Part shown: in pieces, positions 17,465-25,015 of the stretch
Layout of the letters: the number at the start of each line of letters is the position of its first letter
Position numbering within the stretch: position 1 is the stretch's first letter
Source of the DNA: Candidatus Obscuribacterales bacterium
Lineage (GTDB): Bacteria > Cyanobacteriota > Vampirovibrionia > Obscuribacterales > Obscuribacteraceae
Assembly: GCA_019746975.1 (NCBI GenBank)
Contig: JAIERK010000142.1
Location: 41,076 to 105,075, forward strand
Length of the DNA: 64,000 nt
Reading direction: 5' to 3'
The notes under the pieces: generated by a model
Seen by the model: only the letters and a program-made list of their open reading frames with translations
What the model was told of the DNA's origin: nothing
The model's database searches: none
Made by a program: the position numbers and the translations under genes

Positions 17465-20400
17465 CTATTGCCAGAGCAGATATTGTGCGGCGCAAGCGGC
17501 TATGCACAAGCCGAGTGCTATAAAGCTGATGATGCGGCAGCTGTCATTTGTCGAGTTCTTCGAGGTTGTTGCTCCAGGTGCCACCATCAATGAGCGCCAG
17601 AAGAATAGGAATGCCACTATAGCCAGTACTATGGGAAGCGAATGGTAGATTACGAAAACCGGCAGAACCTGATTTTTTGCTATCCATACTTTAGTGGGCT
17701 TTTCGGGAGTCGTCAGTGTCGCCTTGATGTCTGTCTGAATCTGGCAGTTGCTAACATCTTTTCCGGCCATGGCTCCAAACACGATTGCTTGATCGCTCCC
17801 TCGAACCTTAAAGAAGTTGCCATTTCTGTCGGCGCCCCGCACGAAGAATCCAACTCCCTTCTCAGCGCCGGTGCTCAACTCGCTTACTGCGTAGCAACGG
17901 ACTTCGCCTTTCTCGTACTTGCTCTCGCCGAGTAGAAAGGCTCCGCTTTCTAGCTGTGCTTTTGTTTCATCGCGATTGCCTCGCACTACAGGTACAGAAC
18001 GCATGGTGACCCAGTTAGTGGCGCCAGTGAAAGGATTTCCATACATGAATGCTTGTGCAGGCGCTTCAGTTGTCTTCTTCGGATATTCGCCACGGGCTTG
18101 GTAATAGAATGATGCGGCTTTTGCCATATCGAGCATTTTTCGCACCACTACGAAATCTGGCGCACTCTTATCGTAAAGAACAGTGCCGGTCTCCGTGATC
18201 ATTCCCTCTGGCATTTTGTTAAACCAGATCTGGCGCTCCATGACGGAGTCAACCAGTTGCATGGCCGAGGTTGTCCAATTACCGTCGTACACGACGCATT
18301 GGACATTGATTCCATTCTTCCCATCAACATAAGCGCTCTCCGTCAGCCCGACGGCCAATCGCAGGGTATTGTCAGGACTGGAATATAGGTCTTTTCTTTC
18401 TCCCTTTCCTTTGACCTCTGGTTTCGGAGGCACCACCACCACCGGTGCTACAGATTTAGGCTGGCGTGTCGTAGTGGAGGTGAAGAATAGGTAACCTCCA
18501 CCAACTATGAATATGAGCGCCAGTGCGGAAATGAAATATTCTTTGAACGTCTTGAGATTGGTTACCAGACCTTCGCTCTTCGTGGCGGCTTCGCGAGCAG
18601 CTCTCGTCCGTTGCGAGGAGCTGAGTCGTTCGGTGTCCAACTGATCTTCGTACTGCTCACCATATTCGGTATCAGTCTCATGAGGTACCATGCCTCGCAT
18701 CTTCTGGAGCTCGAGCGGCATTGAAATTCCGTCATGCCAATCGCCGTCTGCTCCTTGTTGTGGACGAAACTGAGACGGCAAGGGCGGATTGGGCTCAATG
18801 TCCGGATCACCGCCTTGCGTGTGTGCTCTCAAGTCGGCTACTTTGGCTTTTAAATGATCTATATACGGATCGGTGTTGCGTTGTCCTGCATGACCAGGCG
18901 GAAATTGCTGATTGGCAGTAGGAGGTGCTCCGAATCCCTGTTGTTGCTGGAAAGTACCGGAATTCATCTGGCCTTGAGGATACTGCTGTCCGCCCTGTGG
19001 ATAAGGCGGTCCAGATTGCGGATAGGGCGAACCGCCTTGAGGCTGTGGTCCGCCCTGAGGATACGGAGGCGCACCATGCGGATAAGGTGGTCCACCTTGA
19101 GGATACGGAGGAGTGCCCTGCGGATAAGGTGGTCCACCTTGAGGGTACGGAGGAGTGCCCTGCGGATAAGGTGGTCCACCTTGAGGGTACGGAGGAGTGC
19201 CCTGCGGATAAGGTGGTCCACCTTGAGGATACGGAGGAGTGCCCTGCGGATAAGGTGGTCCACCTTGAGGATACGGAGGAGTGCCCTGCGGATAAGGTGG
19301 TGGTCCACCTTGAGGATACGGAGGAGTGCCCTGCGGATAAGGTGGTCCGCCTTGAGGATACGGAGGATTGCCCTGCGGATAGCCGCCTTGAGGGTACGGA
19401 GCACCACCATAACCGCCCTGCGGATAAGGTGGCCCACCTTGCGGAATTGGAGGTCCACCCTGTGGAATCGGAGGTCCGCCTTGCGGGATTGGGGGGCCGC
19501 CTAGAGAATCCATGCGTCCGAAAGGATTTGGTGTCATGCCTCCCTGTTGCATACCTTCCATGCCCGGGGCTCCCTGCATTGGTGAGAGACCGCCAGGACC
19601 GAGTGGTTGCATCCCTGGTGCTCTCATGGGCTGGAGTCCACCGGAACCCATACTCGAGTCCATGCCGGGACCACCCATAGATTGGAGTCCACCGGAACCA
19701 AGCGATTGCATACCCGAGTCCATGCCGGGACCACCCATAGATTGGAGTCCACCGGAACCAAGCGATTGCATACCTGAGTCCATACCGGGACCGCCCATCG
19801 GTTGGAGCCCACCGGGGCCAATCGATTGCATGCCTGATTCCATGCCGGGACCACCCATCGGTTGAAGTCCACCGGAGCCGAGCGATTGCGCGCTGGCACT
19901 CTGAGCTGCTTTTTGAGCTTTAAGTCTTTCGCCGATCGGAACATCCCAGCGATTCGGGTCATCGTCGGCGGCATTCGGGGCTGCTTGCTGAACCATGGGC
20001 TGCATGCCTCCGGCTCCCAGAGTTTGAGCTCCAGATTCCGCGCCAGGTCCAGCCATGGGTTGCAAACCACCGGCGCCGAGAGATTGCATGTCGGGACCGC
20101 CCATCCCCATCATCGCTCCGGCATCGAGTCCCGGTTTTGCCCTTTGGCTTATAGGCTGGTCGAAACGATCGCTGTCACCACCGCCAGTACCACCACTGTT
20201 CAATCCCAGTACATCACGAATCTCCATTCCTCCACCAGGTGGAGGTGGGAAAGATGGCTCGCTTTGTGCCATTCCGGGAAGCATTCCGCCCTGATTCATT
20301 TCGTTTGAAAGCATGTCGCTGGCACTGATGCCCGTTGGAATACCAGCGTGGTGCGAAGGTGGCGGGACTGTGATCATTCCAGGCGGAAGGCTATGGTCTT

Positions 20401-21589
20401 GATTGAGTTCCGGCATTGCGCTCACAGGGGGCGCAACTGCTTCTTGGGCCGCTTGTTGGCTCATCTGCAGTGGGTTCGGCGCTCCATGCATTCTGAATCT
20501 GCCTTGTCCTGGATTAACCATGCCCTCCATTCCGGGACTGTTCATGCCGCCGAAATCTTGCCGAGGCGGAGGTGCCGGTGGTTGCTCGAAGGTCGGCTGA
20601 ATGGTCTGAACTTGTGGAACTGGCTGTGGTTCTGGGGGACTGACCGGCATCTGCTGCATTTGCTGCATCTCCGGCATCTGCGGCACCTGCGGCATCTGCT
20701 GCATTGAGTTGGGTAATACCGTATCCGGTGCCATCTTCGGTTGACCTTGAGTATCCCATTCACGGAACGGACCTTCGGTACCGTCAAGATTGAGCTCTTT
20801 AATCATCCGGGCTCCCAAGCCGTCCTCAGTTCCTGGATGTGATGCGCGTTGCATCTGTACTTCATTCCATGGCGTCGTTCTACTATCACCATCGAACGGA
20901 TTTCCACCGGTGTTAGGTTGCGAGGCCGGATTGCTGCCGACTGGGTTATGGTACGAAGACTGCTCGTGGGTCGGTAATTCCCAGGGTTTTAGTTCACCGA
21001 CTGTTGAGGGGTCGACGAGCGACTTTGCCATATGTGGCGGTATTCGGTTAGATTGAGGCGGCTGGACAGGCGGAGTTTCTACCGGATTGGCTGTACCACT
21101 TTTCCAGGCTTGAGCTGCGCGCTGATTCTCTTGCATGGACTCCAGAAGTTTCTGGTGGCGCTCCTGAATCTCCGCTACCAAACTGTGACCAGCCGGCAAA
21201 TTCCGCTGGGCTGTCATTAGCGCAAAATCGTAGGTGGCTTTGGCATCCTGAAAAGAGCCGATAAGCTCTTGCGATTTCGCGACTTTGATGATGAGTGAGA
21301 CAACTTCCGGGTCGGAATCGCCAAGCGTATTTCGTGCGGAAACGCATAGCCGTTCATATAGCGGCAAACAGTCTCTAAAAAGATTGAGGGAGAACAAACA
21401 ATCGGCAAGGCGCTGCAGGACAAATACCGTATCGGCATGATCGGATCCCAGGCGAGACTCCGCCATTGACACCAGCTTCTGATAAATCTCCGCCGCCTCT
21501 TCGAAGCGGTTTTCAGAGACCAAGGAGTCAGCCTGAGCTAGAAGTAGCCTCAGGTCAGTACCTTGTTGTTGCGACTCAGTCTGATTCAT
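17465..21589 (-). CDS. Large TPR protein with Pro/Tyr/Gln repeats and membrane segments
   Basis: The product has 1374 residues. Residues 1-165 are TPR helices (FEEAAEIYQKLVSMAESRLG, FQDAKATYDFALMTAQ). A long low-complexity middle follows, containing a 20-residue Gly/Met/Ser repeat (GGPGMDSGMQSLGSGGLQ type, about residues 575-660) and a 14-residue GGPPYPQGTPPYPQ repeat (about 740-840). Near residue 1030-1050 a transmembrane helix occurs (FISALALIFIVGGGYLFF), then an extracytoplasmic-looking domain, and two more helices at the C-terminus (IVLAIVAFLFFW; FIALGLCIAACAAQYLLW). The long repeat section is cytoplasmic if TPR domains are inside. A scaffold is likely, but the function is unknown. Confidence 0.75.
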   Translation of the reverse strand: MNQTESQQQGTDLRLLLAQADSLVSENRFEEAAEIYQKLVSMAESRLGSDHADTVFVLQRLADCLFSLNLFRDCLPLYERLCVSARNTLGDSDPEVVSLIIKVAKSQELIGSFQDAKATYDFALMTAQRNLPAGHSLVAEIQERHQKLLESMQENQRAAQAWKSGTANPVETPPVQPPQSNRIPPHMAKSLVDPSTVGELKPWELPTHEQSSYHNPVGSNPASQPNTGGNPFDGDSRTTPWNEVQMQRASHPGTEDGLGARMIKELNLDGTEGPFREWDTQGQPKMAPDTVLPNSMQQMPQVPQMPEMQQMQQMPVSPPEPQPVPQVQTIQPTFEQPPAPPPRQDFGGMNSPGMEGMVNPGQGRFRMHGAPNPLQMSQQAAQEAVAPPVSAMPELNQDHSLPPGMITVPPPSHHAGIPTGISASDMLSNEMNQGGMLPGMAQSEPSFPPPPGGGMEIRDVLGLNSGGTGGGDSDRFDQPISQRAKPGLDAGAMMGMGGPDMQSLGAGGLQPMAGPGAESGAQTLGAGGMQPMVQQAAPNAADDDPNRWDVPIGERLKAQKAAQSASAQSLGSGGLQPMGGPGMESGMQSIGPGGLQPMGGPGMDSGMQSLGSGGLQSMGGPGMDSGMQSLGSGGLQSMGGPGMDSSMGSGGLQPMRAPGMQPLGPGGLSPMQGAPGMEGMQQGGMTPNPFGRMDSLGGPPIPQGGPPIPQGGPPIPQGGPPYPQGGYGGAPYPQGGYPQGNPPYPQGGPPYPQGTPPYPQGGPPPYPQGTPPYPQGGPPYPQGTPPYPQGGPPYPQGTPPYPQGGPPYPQGTPPYPQGGPPYPQGTPPYPQGGPPYPHGAPPYPQGGPQPQGGSPYPQSGPPYPQGGQQYPQGQMNSGTFQQQQGFGAPPTANQQFPPGHAGQRNTDPYIDHLKAKVADLRAHTQGGDPDIEPNPPLPSQFRPQQGADGDWHDGISMPLELQKMRGMVPHETDTEYGEQYEDQLDTERLSSSQRTRAAREAATKSEGLVTNLKTFKEYFISALALIFIVGGGYLFFTSTTTRQPKSVAPVVVVPPKPEVKGKGERKDLYSSPDNTLRLAVGLTESAYVDGKNGINVQCVVYDGNWTTSAMQLVDSVMERQIWFNKMPEGMITETGTVLYDKSAPDFVVVRKMLDMAKAASFYYQARGEYPKKTTEAPAQAFMYGNPFTGATNWVTMRSVPVVRGNRDETKAQLESGAFLLGESKYEKGEVRCYAVSELSTGAEKGVGFFVRGADRNGNFFKVRGSDQAIVFGAMAGKDVSNCQIQTDIKATLTTPEKPTKVWIAKNQVLPVFVIYHSLPIVLAIVAFLFFWRSLMVAPGATTSKNSTNDSCRIISFIALGLCIAACAAQYLLWQ
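19086..19380 (-). repeat. 42-bp coding tandem repeat (PYPQG)
   Basis: About seven 42-base units encode GGPPYPQGTPPYPQ, nearly identical in DNA; one unit carries an extra Pro codon. The unit is in-frame, so copy-number change would keep the protein open. This is a protein repeat and not a CRISPR array: there are no unique spacers. Confidence 0.85.
19618..19870 (-). repeat. 60-bp coding tandem repeat (Gly/Met/Ser)
   Basis: About four 60-base units encode a 20-residue GLQSMGGPGMDSGMQSLGSG pattern inside the same large protein. DNA identity between units is high, showing recent in-frame duplication. Confidence 0.8.
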
Positions 21590-21713
21590 TTTTTACCGAT
21601 AGCCAGCCAGCCGTTTTTCTCATTAAGAGATAAATACCCCGTCCTGGATAAGTTACGACTAGTACGTTCTTAAACTACATATTTATATGTTACTTTTATG
21701 GGCGTTACATAAT

Positions 21714-21718
21714 GGAGG
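21714..21718 (+). promoter_or_regulatory. Ribosome binding site deciding the selenoprotein start
   Basis: A strong GGAGG lies 7 bases before the ATG at 21726. It supports translation from an ATG that lies upstream of the in-frame TGA at 21762, which is essential for reading this gene as a selenoprotein rather than as a short GTG-started frame. Confidence 0.75.
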
Positions 21719-21725
21719 TTTCCAT

Positions 21726-22079
21726 ATGCCGTCACTTGACTGGGTTTATCACCGTCCAGGTTGAATAAGTTGTACCAGAGCCCAAGAGTTTCTTGGGAAA
21801 GAAAATATCGAAACCAAAGAGCAGGTCAATGCCAAGCAAAAGAAGATCGGCCTCGATGAGGCGCTTTCACTGGCAGAGAAGGTCAAAGAGCTCTATGTGC
21901 TGAAGGGCACCAAGGTTGTTCATGTCGATTTGAAGAAGGAGAAGCCGTCGAAAGATGCTCTAGCAAAACTGCTTCTCGGGCCGACAGGCAATCTCCGGGC
22001 TCCGGCTATCATCAAAGGCGATACGCTGATGATAGGTTTTCACCAGGATACCTACGAGAGGGTTCTGGGCTCGCCTTAA
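21726..22079 (+). CDS. ArsC/Spx-fold selenoprotein with UxxC motif (TGA read as Sec)
   Basis: From ATG 21726 the frame reads MPSLDWVYHRPG, then TGA (21762-21764), then ISCTRAQEFLGKEN and continues open to TAA, 117 residues in all. Reading TGA as selenocysteine gives YHRPG-U-IS-C-TRAQEFL, exactly where thioredoxin-fold ArsC/Spx-like proteins carry the redox Cys of a CxxC; U13 and C16 would form the active pair. The C-terminal part, LLLGPTGNLRAPAIIKGD, holds a likely cis-Pro loop. Support comes from the SD site, a hairpin just after the TGA, protein-like sequence on both sides of it, and selA in the same window. It diverges from the large TPR gene. The substrate is unknown; a thiol/selenol oxidoreductase is likely, arsenate reduction unproven. 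Confidence 0.88.
21762..21797 (+). promoter_or_regulatory. Bacterial SECIS element after UGA
   Basis: After the TGA, CCCAAG (21781-21786) and CTTGGG (21792-21797) form a perfect 6-bp stem with the 5-base loop AGTTT. The loop G is the second loop base and lies 24 bases after the TGA. This fits the known bacterial pattern: a stem within the coding region directly downstream, with a G among the first two loop bases at about 16-37 bases from UGA. SelB would bind it. Confidence 0.8.
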
Positions 22080-22248
22080 ATCACTTCACCCCTTTTAAAT
22101 CAATACCTTTTTGGTGTTCGTATCGCATCGCGCAATTGGCTGATTAAGGGGTATTGCGATCACCTGGTAAAACAGCTATACGCGGAAAGCTGCCACTGCA
22201 GCCCGTTGAAAGATATGAGAAATTGAAAGGTTGGCGGTGAAGTAAAGA

Positions 22249-22536
22249 CTACTTCGCTACGGCCTTGTCGGCGGCAGCAACTGCTGTCTCTTCTTTACGG
22301 AAATGGTCTTCGTCTGTCAGATATCCGAGGATAAAGCCGAAGACTCCACCTGCTACGAAGCCCCACACAGCCCCTGTCATAGCATCGAAATAGGGCTCCA
22401 CGCTCTGTGGTTGAGGCCAGTACTTGATGATCTCGAAGGATGCGCCTACAACGATGGCTCCAAGTACTGCAAAAGTAACGGATGCAATTGCGGGAAACGA
22501 CAATGAATGACTTCGAGTGGCAACGTTCTTAGCCAT
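22249..22536 (-). CDS. Small two-helix membrane protein, unknown
   Basis: Starting at the ATG 22536 (GAGG 7 bases upstream) gives 95 residues, MAKNVATRSHSLSF. Two hydrophobic helices are visible: AIASVTFAVLGAIVVGASF and TGAVWGFVAGGVFGFILGYL, the second glycine-rich, followed by a charged tail with Ala/Lys. I do not recognise a family. A role in the inner membrane is inferred only from hydrophobicity. Confidence 0.7.
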   Translation of the reverse strand: MAKNVATRSHSLSFPAIASVTFAVLGAIVVGASFEIIKYWPQPQSVEPYFDAMTGAVWGFVAGGVFGFILGYLTDEDHFRKEETAVAAADKAVAK

Positions 22537-22693
22537 CACTAACCTCAATCGGAAGGGCGGAAGAAGCCGAGACTTCTTTAGAATCGCTTAAGCAGAGACT
22601 TTCGGACTCGGACCGTGAAAGTATAACACCGAGAGAATCCGCCAACTTATTTCCCCAGAGAGCTTTAAAGATTTGTCGCCTACATGGGAGTTG

Positions 22694-23251
22694 TCAGTTG
22701 GCTACGTTGGGTACAAGCAGCAAGGCCAGGCCGGCAATTGTCTTGGCATCGCGGATCTCGCCTTTGCCGACCATGCCCCAGGCCTCTGTAATTTTCAGGT
22801 CTAAAACATCGGTTTGCTCGTCAATGTCCAGATTTTTTCCGACGAAATTTAAATCATGTGCTTTGTAAAGATACAAAATCTCATCGCAAAAGCCAGGTGC
22901 TGAAAACATTCTGGAAAGCTCTGCCCACTCACGGGCCTCGAAGCCGGTTTCTTCTGTCAACTCTCTCTTAGCGGCAGGAAATGGGTCTTCGCCGCGTTCA
23001 ATTCTTCCGGCGGGCAGCTCGATTAGCTCCTGGTCGATGGAATAGCGATACTGCCTGATCAGTAAAACTCGGTCCTGTGCCGGCTGCGCCGCGATTACCA
23101 CTCCGCCATTGTGCTCAACAACTTCTCGGACCACTTGCAAACCGTCAGAGCGCAGGGTGTCGATGCGCAGATTGATAATTCCGCCCTCATGCACGCGCAC
23201 CGTGTCGACCTTATGATCGTGTGTAAAGAGTGACAAACAACTTCTCCTCAT
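22694..23251 (-). CDS. Nudix hydrolase, ADP-ribose pyrophosphatase-like
   Basis: The Nudix box is complete: G-x5-E-x7-RELTEETGF starting at GRIERGEDPF (about residues 82-104), with the metal-binding REL-TEE core. Upstream LLIRQYRYSIDQELIELPAG and downstream SRMFSAPGFCDEILYLYKAHDL match the ADP-ribose pyrophosphatase (NudF/YqkG) group, which cleaves ADP-ribose into AMP and ribose 5-phosphate. 185 residues is normal. The ATG lacks a clear SD; an in-frame TTG five codons later has GAGGAG before it and may be the true start. Confidence 0.88.
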   Translation of the reverse strand: MRRSCLSLFTHDHKVDTVRVHEGGIINLRIDTLRSDGLQVVREVVEHNGGVVIAAQPAQDRVLLIRQYRYSIDQELIELPAGRIERGEDPFPAAKRELTEETGFEAREWAELSRMFSAPGFCDEILYLYKAHDLNFVGKNLDIDEQTDVLDLKITEAWGMVGKGEIRDAKTIAGLALLLVPNVAN

Positions 23252-23384
23252 AGGTTTCCAGTTTACATCTCAAAGGCTGACTAAGGTATCATGTCGAGCG
23301 CAGGCAGAAGACATCGTCAGTCGATTTGCGTTGATACTCGGCTCTATCCGTTAACCGTTTACTCGACTGACAGCCCGATTTGGT

Positions 23385-24740
23385 ATGAATTACCTCGAAA
23401 CAATCGCTTACATCGAAAGCCTCTCTCCGACGCTCGAACGACCAACTCTCGAGCGTATGCAGCTGTTCATGCGGGAGCAAGGTGATTTTCAAAACAAGAT
23501 CAAAACATTTCATGTGGGCGGAACCAATGGAAAAGGATCGACTGCCACCATCCTTGATGTCCTGGTTCGCAGCCTCGGCTTGAAGGTCGGACGTTACACC
23601 GGTCCTCACATCTTGTGTTTCAATGAGCGCTATTCCGTCAACGGAAGGTTTATTTCCGATGCGCAGCTTTCAAGAATTGCTACCGAGGTTCGGATTCTCT
23701 CCGAGAAGTTTGGCGAGAAATACCCTGAGTTCGGCTGTTTGACCTGGTTTGAGCTATTGACTGCGATTGCGTTTTTCTGGTTCAGAGAAGAAGAGATCGA
23801 CTGCGCTGTCCTCGAAGTTGGCCTTGGTGGCAGATTCGACGCTACCAATGTGGCTGACAATATACTCGCGTCGGTTATCACCAACATCGATCTCGATCAC
23901 ACTCACATCCTGGGAGATACCGTCGAGAAGATAGCTTTCGAGAAAGCGGGGATTATACGCAATGGCGTACCTGTCGTCACGTACGCAAAGGGCTCCGCTC
24001 TCGAGGAGCTGACGCAGAGAGCGAATGAAGTCGGCGCGAATTTGATTTCGCTTCATGCAACGGATGGCGCTGTTAATGAAGATGCTCAGATTAAGCGGAT
24101 CCCTACGGTTCCCAAAGCAGAGGGCTCTTTGTTGTTAAAAGACGGAGAGGCACTGCGGCAGCTTTCGCTGATCGGTCCGCATCAGCGTAGAAACGCAGAG
24201 TTAGCTATAACAGCGCTCTGCCTATCGAATATCGTCGCCAATGTCGAAGACAAGGTGTCGAAACATTTGGTCGATACTTTGTCGGGAGTGTATTTCCCAG
24301 GTCGCATTCAGGTCCTGGCTGACAGAAATATCATTTTGGATGGCGCTCATAATCCAGCAGGTGCTCTCGCTCTGCGCAAAGCGCTTGACGAACGCTCATC
24401 GGCGAGTAGAACATTTGTTCTTGGATTCTTCGGGAATAAGGATGTGCCGGCATACCTGCGTAACCTGCTCGCTGAAGGAGACTTCGTGGTCGCCTGTCAG
24501 GCTGAGTCGCGTCGCGCTACATATCCGAAAGAGGGCATCGTGGACCATTGCCAAAAGTTGGGTATCGAGGCGCTTTCTGCCGATTCATTTGCCGACGCGC
24601 TTTCAATCGCTCAGGCGCGAGCCGGCGAGGACGAGATTGTCGTGACCGGTTCTTTCATCATTTTGAAGACGTTGATGGAGCATCTTGGCTGGAATTCGGT
24701 CGAAGATGGACGAAAACAATTCTTGCAAACCAAGAGATAG
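23385..24740 (+). CDS. folC: Bifunctional folylpolyglutamate/dihydrofolate synthase
   Basis: FolC adds glutamate to folates and, in bifunctional forms, makes dihydrofolate. The Mur-ligase-like ATP loop is FHVGGTNGKGSTATIL near residue 45, followed by TGPHILCFNERYSVNG, the metal/ATP motif VLEVGLGGRFDATNV near residue 143 and the ligase motif DHTHILGDTVEKIAFEKAGI. The C-terminal domain has ILDGAHNPAGALAL. 451 residues is standard. It is transcribed away from the Nudix gene; no folate neighbour is visible. Confidence 0.94.
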   Translation: MNYLETIAYIESLSPTLERPTLERMQLFMREQGDFQNKIKTFHVGGTNGKGSTATILDVLVRSLGLKVGRYTGPHILCFNERYSVNGRFISDAQLSRIATEVRILSEKFGEKYPEFGCLTWFELLTAIAFFWFREEEIDCAVLEVGLGGRFDATNVADNILASVITNIDLDHTHILGDTVEKIAFEKAGIIRNGVPVVTYAKGSALEELTQRANEVGANLISLHATDGAVNEDAQIKRIPTVPKAEGSLLLKDGEALRQLSLIGPHQRRNAELAITALCLSNIVANVEDKVSKHLVDTLSGVYFPGRIQVLADRNIILDGAHNPAGALALRKALDERSSASRTFVLGFFGNKDVPAYLRNLLAEGDFVVACQAESRRATYPKEGIVDHCQKLGIEALSADSFADALSIAQARAGEDEIVVTGSFIILKTLMEHLGWNSVEDGRKQFLQTKR

Positions 24741-25015
24741 CCTGTCGCCAGAGCGTAACTGGGTTGGGGTATGGAAGGTTTCTGTGAGCAACTTAGAGCA
24801 TCCTGCGGCGGCGCTCCGGTCTCTATCATCAAAACAATACATGCAATCGCAACAAACTCCAGACTGACTGTCTTCGCAGTCGCTCATTACCCCCACCTAA
24901 AAGACTTGCTTTACGGTGCATCTGGTAAAATCACGGCACACTCATTCAAGTGAATACAACAATATTGCGCGTTACGAGTTAGAATCTCTCAATTGGTCAT
25001 CGATAGGTTTAAACC

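Noticed and set aside
19086..19380. Regular ~42-base repeat array resembling CRISPR
   Set aside because: The repeats are contiguous with no unique spacers, and encode a PYPQG protein repeat in frame; no cas genes are present.
18854..19504. Long Arg/Ser-rich open frames on the plus strand
   Set aside because: They are antisense shadows created by the low-complexity coding repeat; no SD or protein-like composition.
24771..24953. 60-codon frame after folC (MEGFCEQLRASCGG)
   Set aside because: A weak G-rich SD-like stretch is present, but no family or neighbour supports it; too uncertain to annotate.
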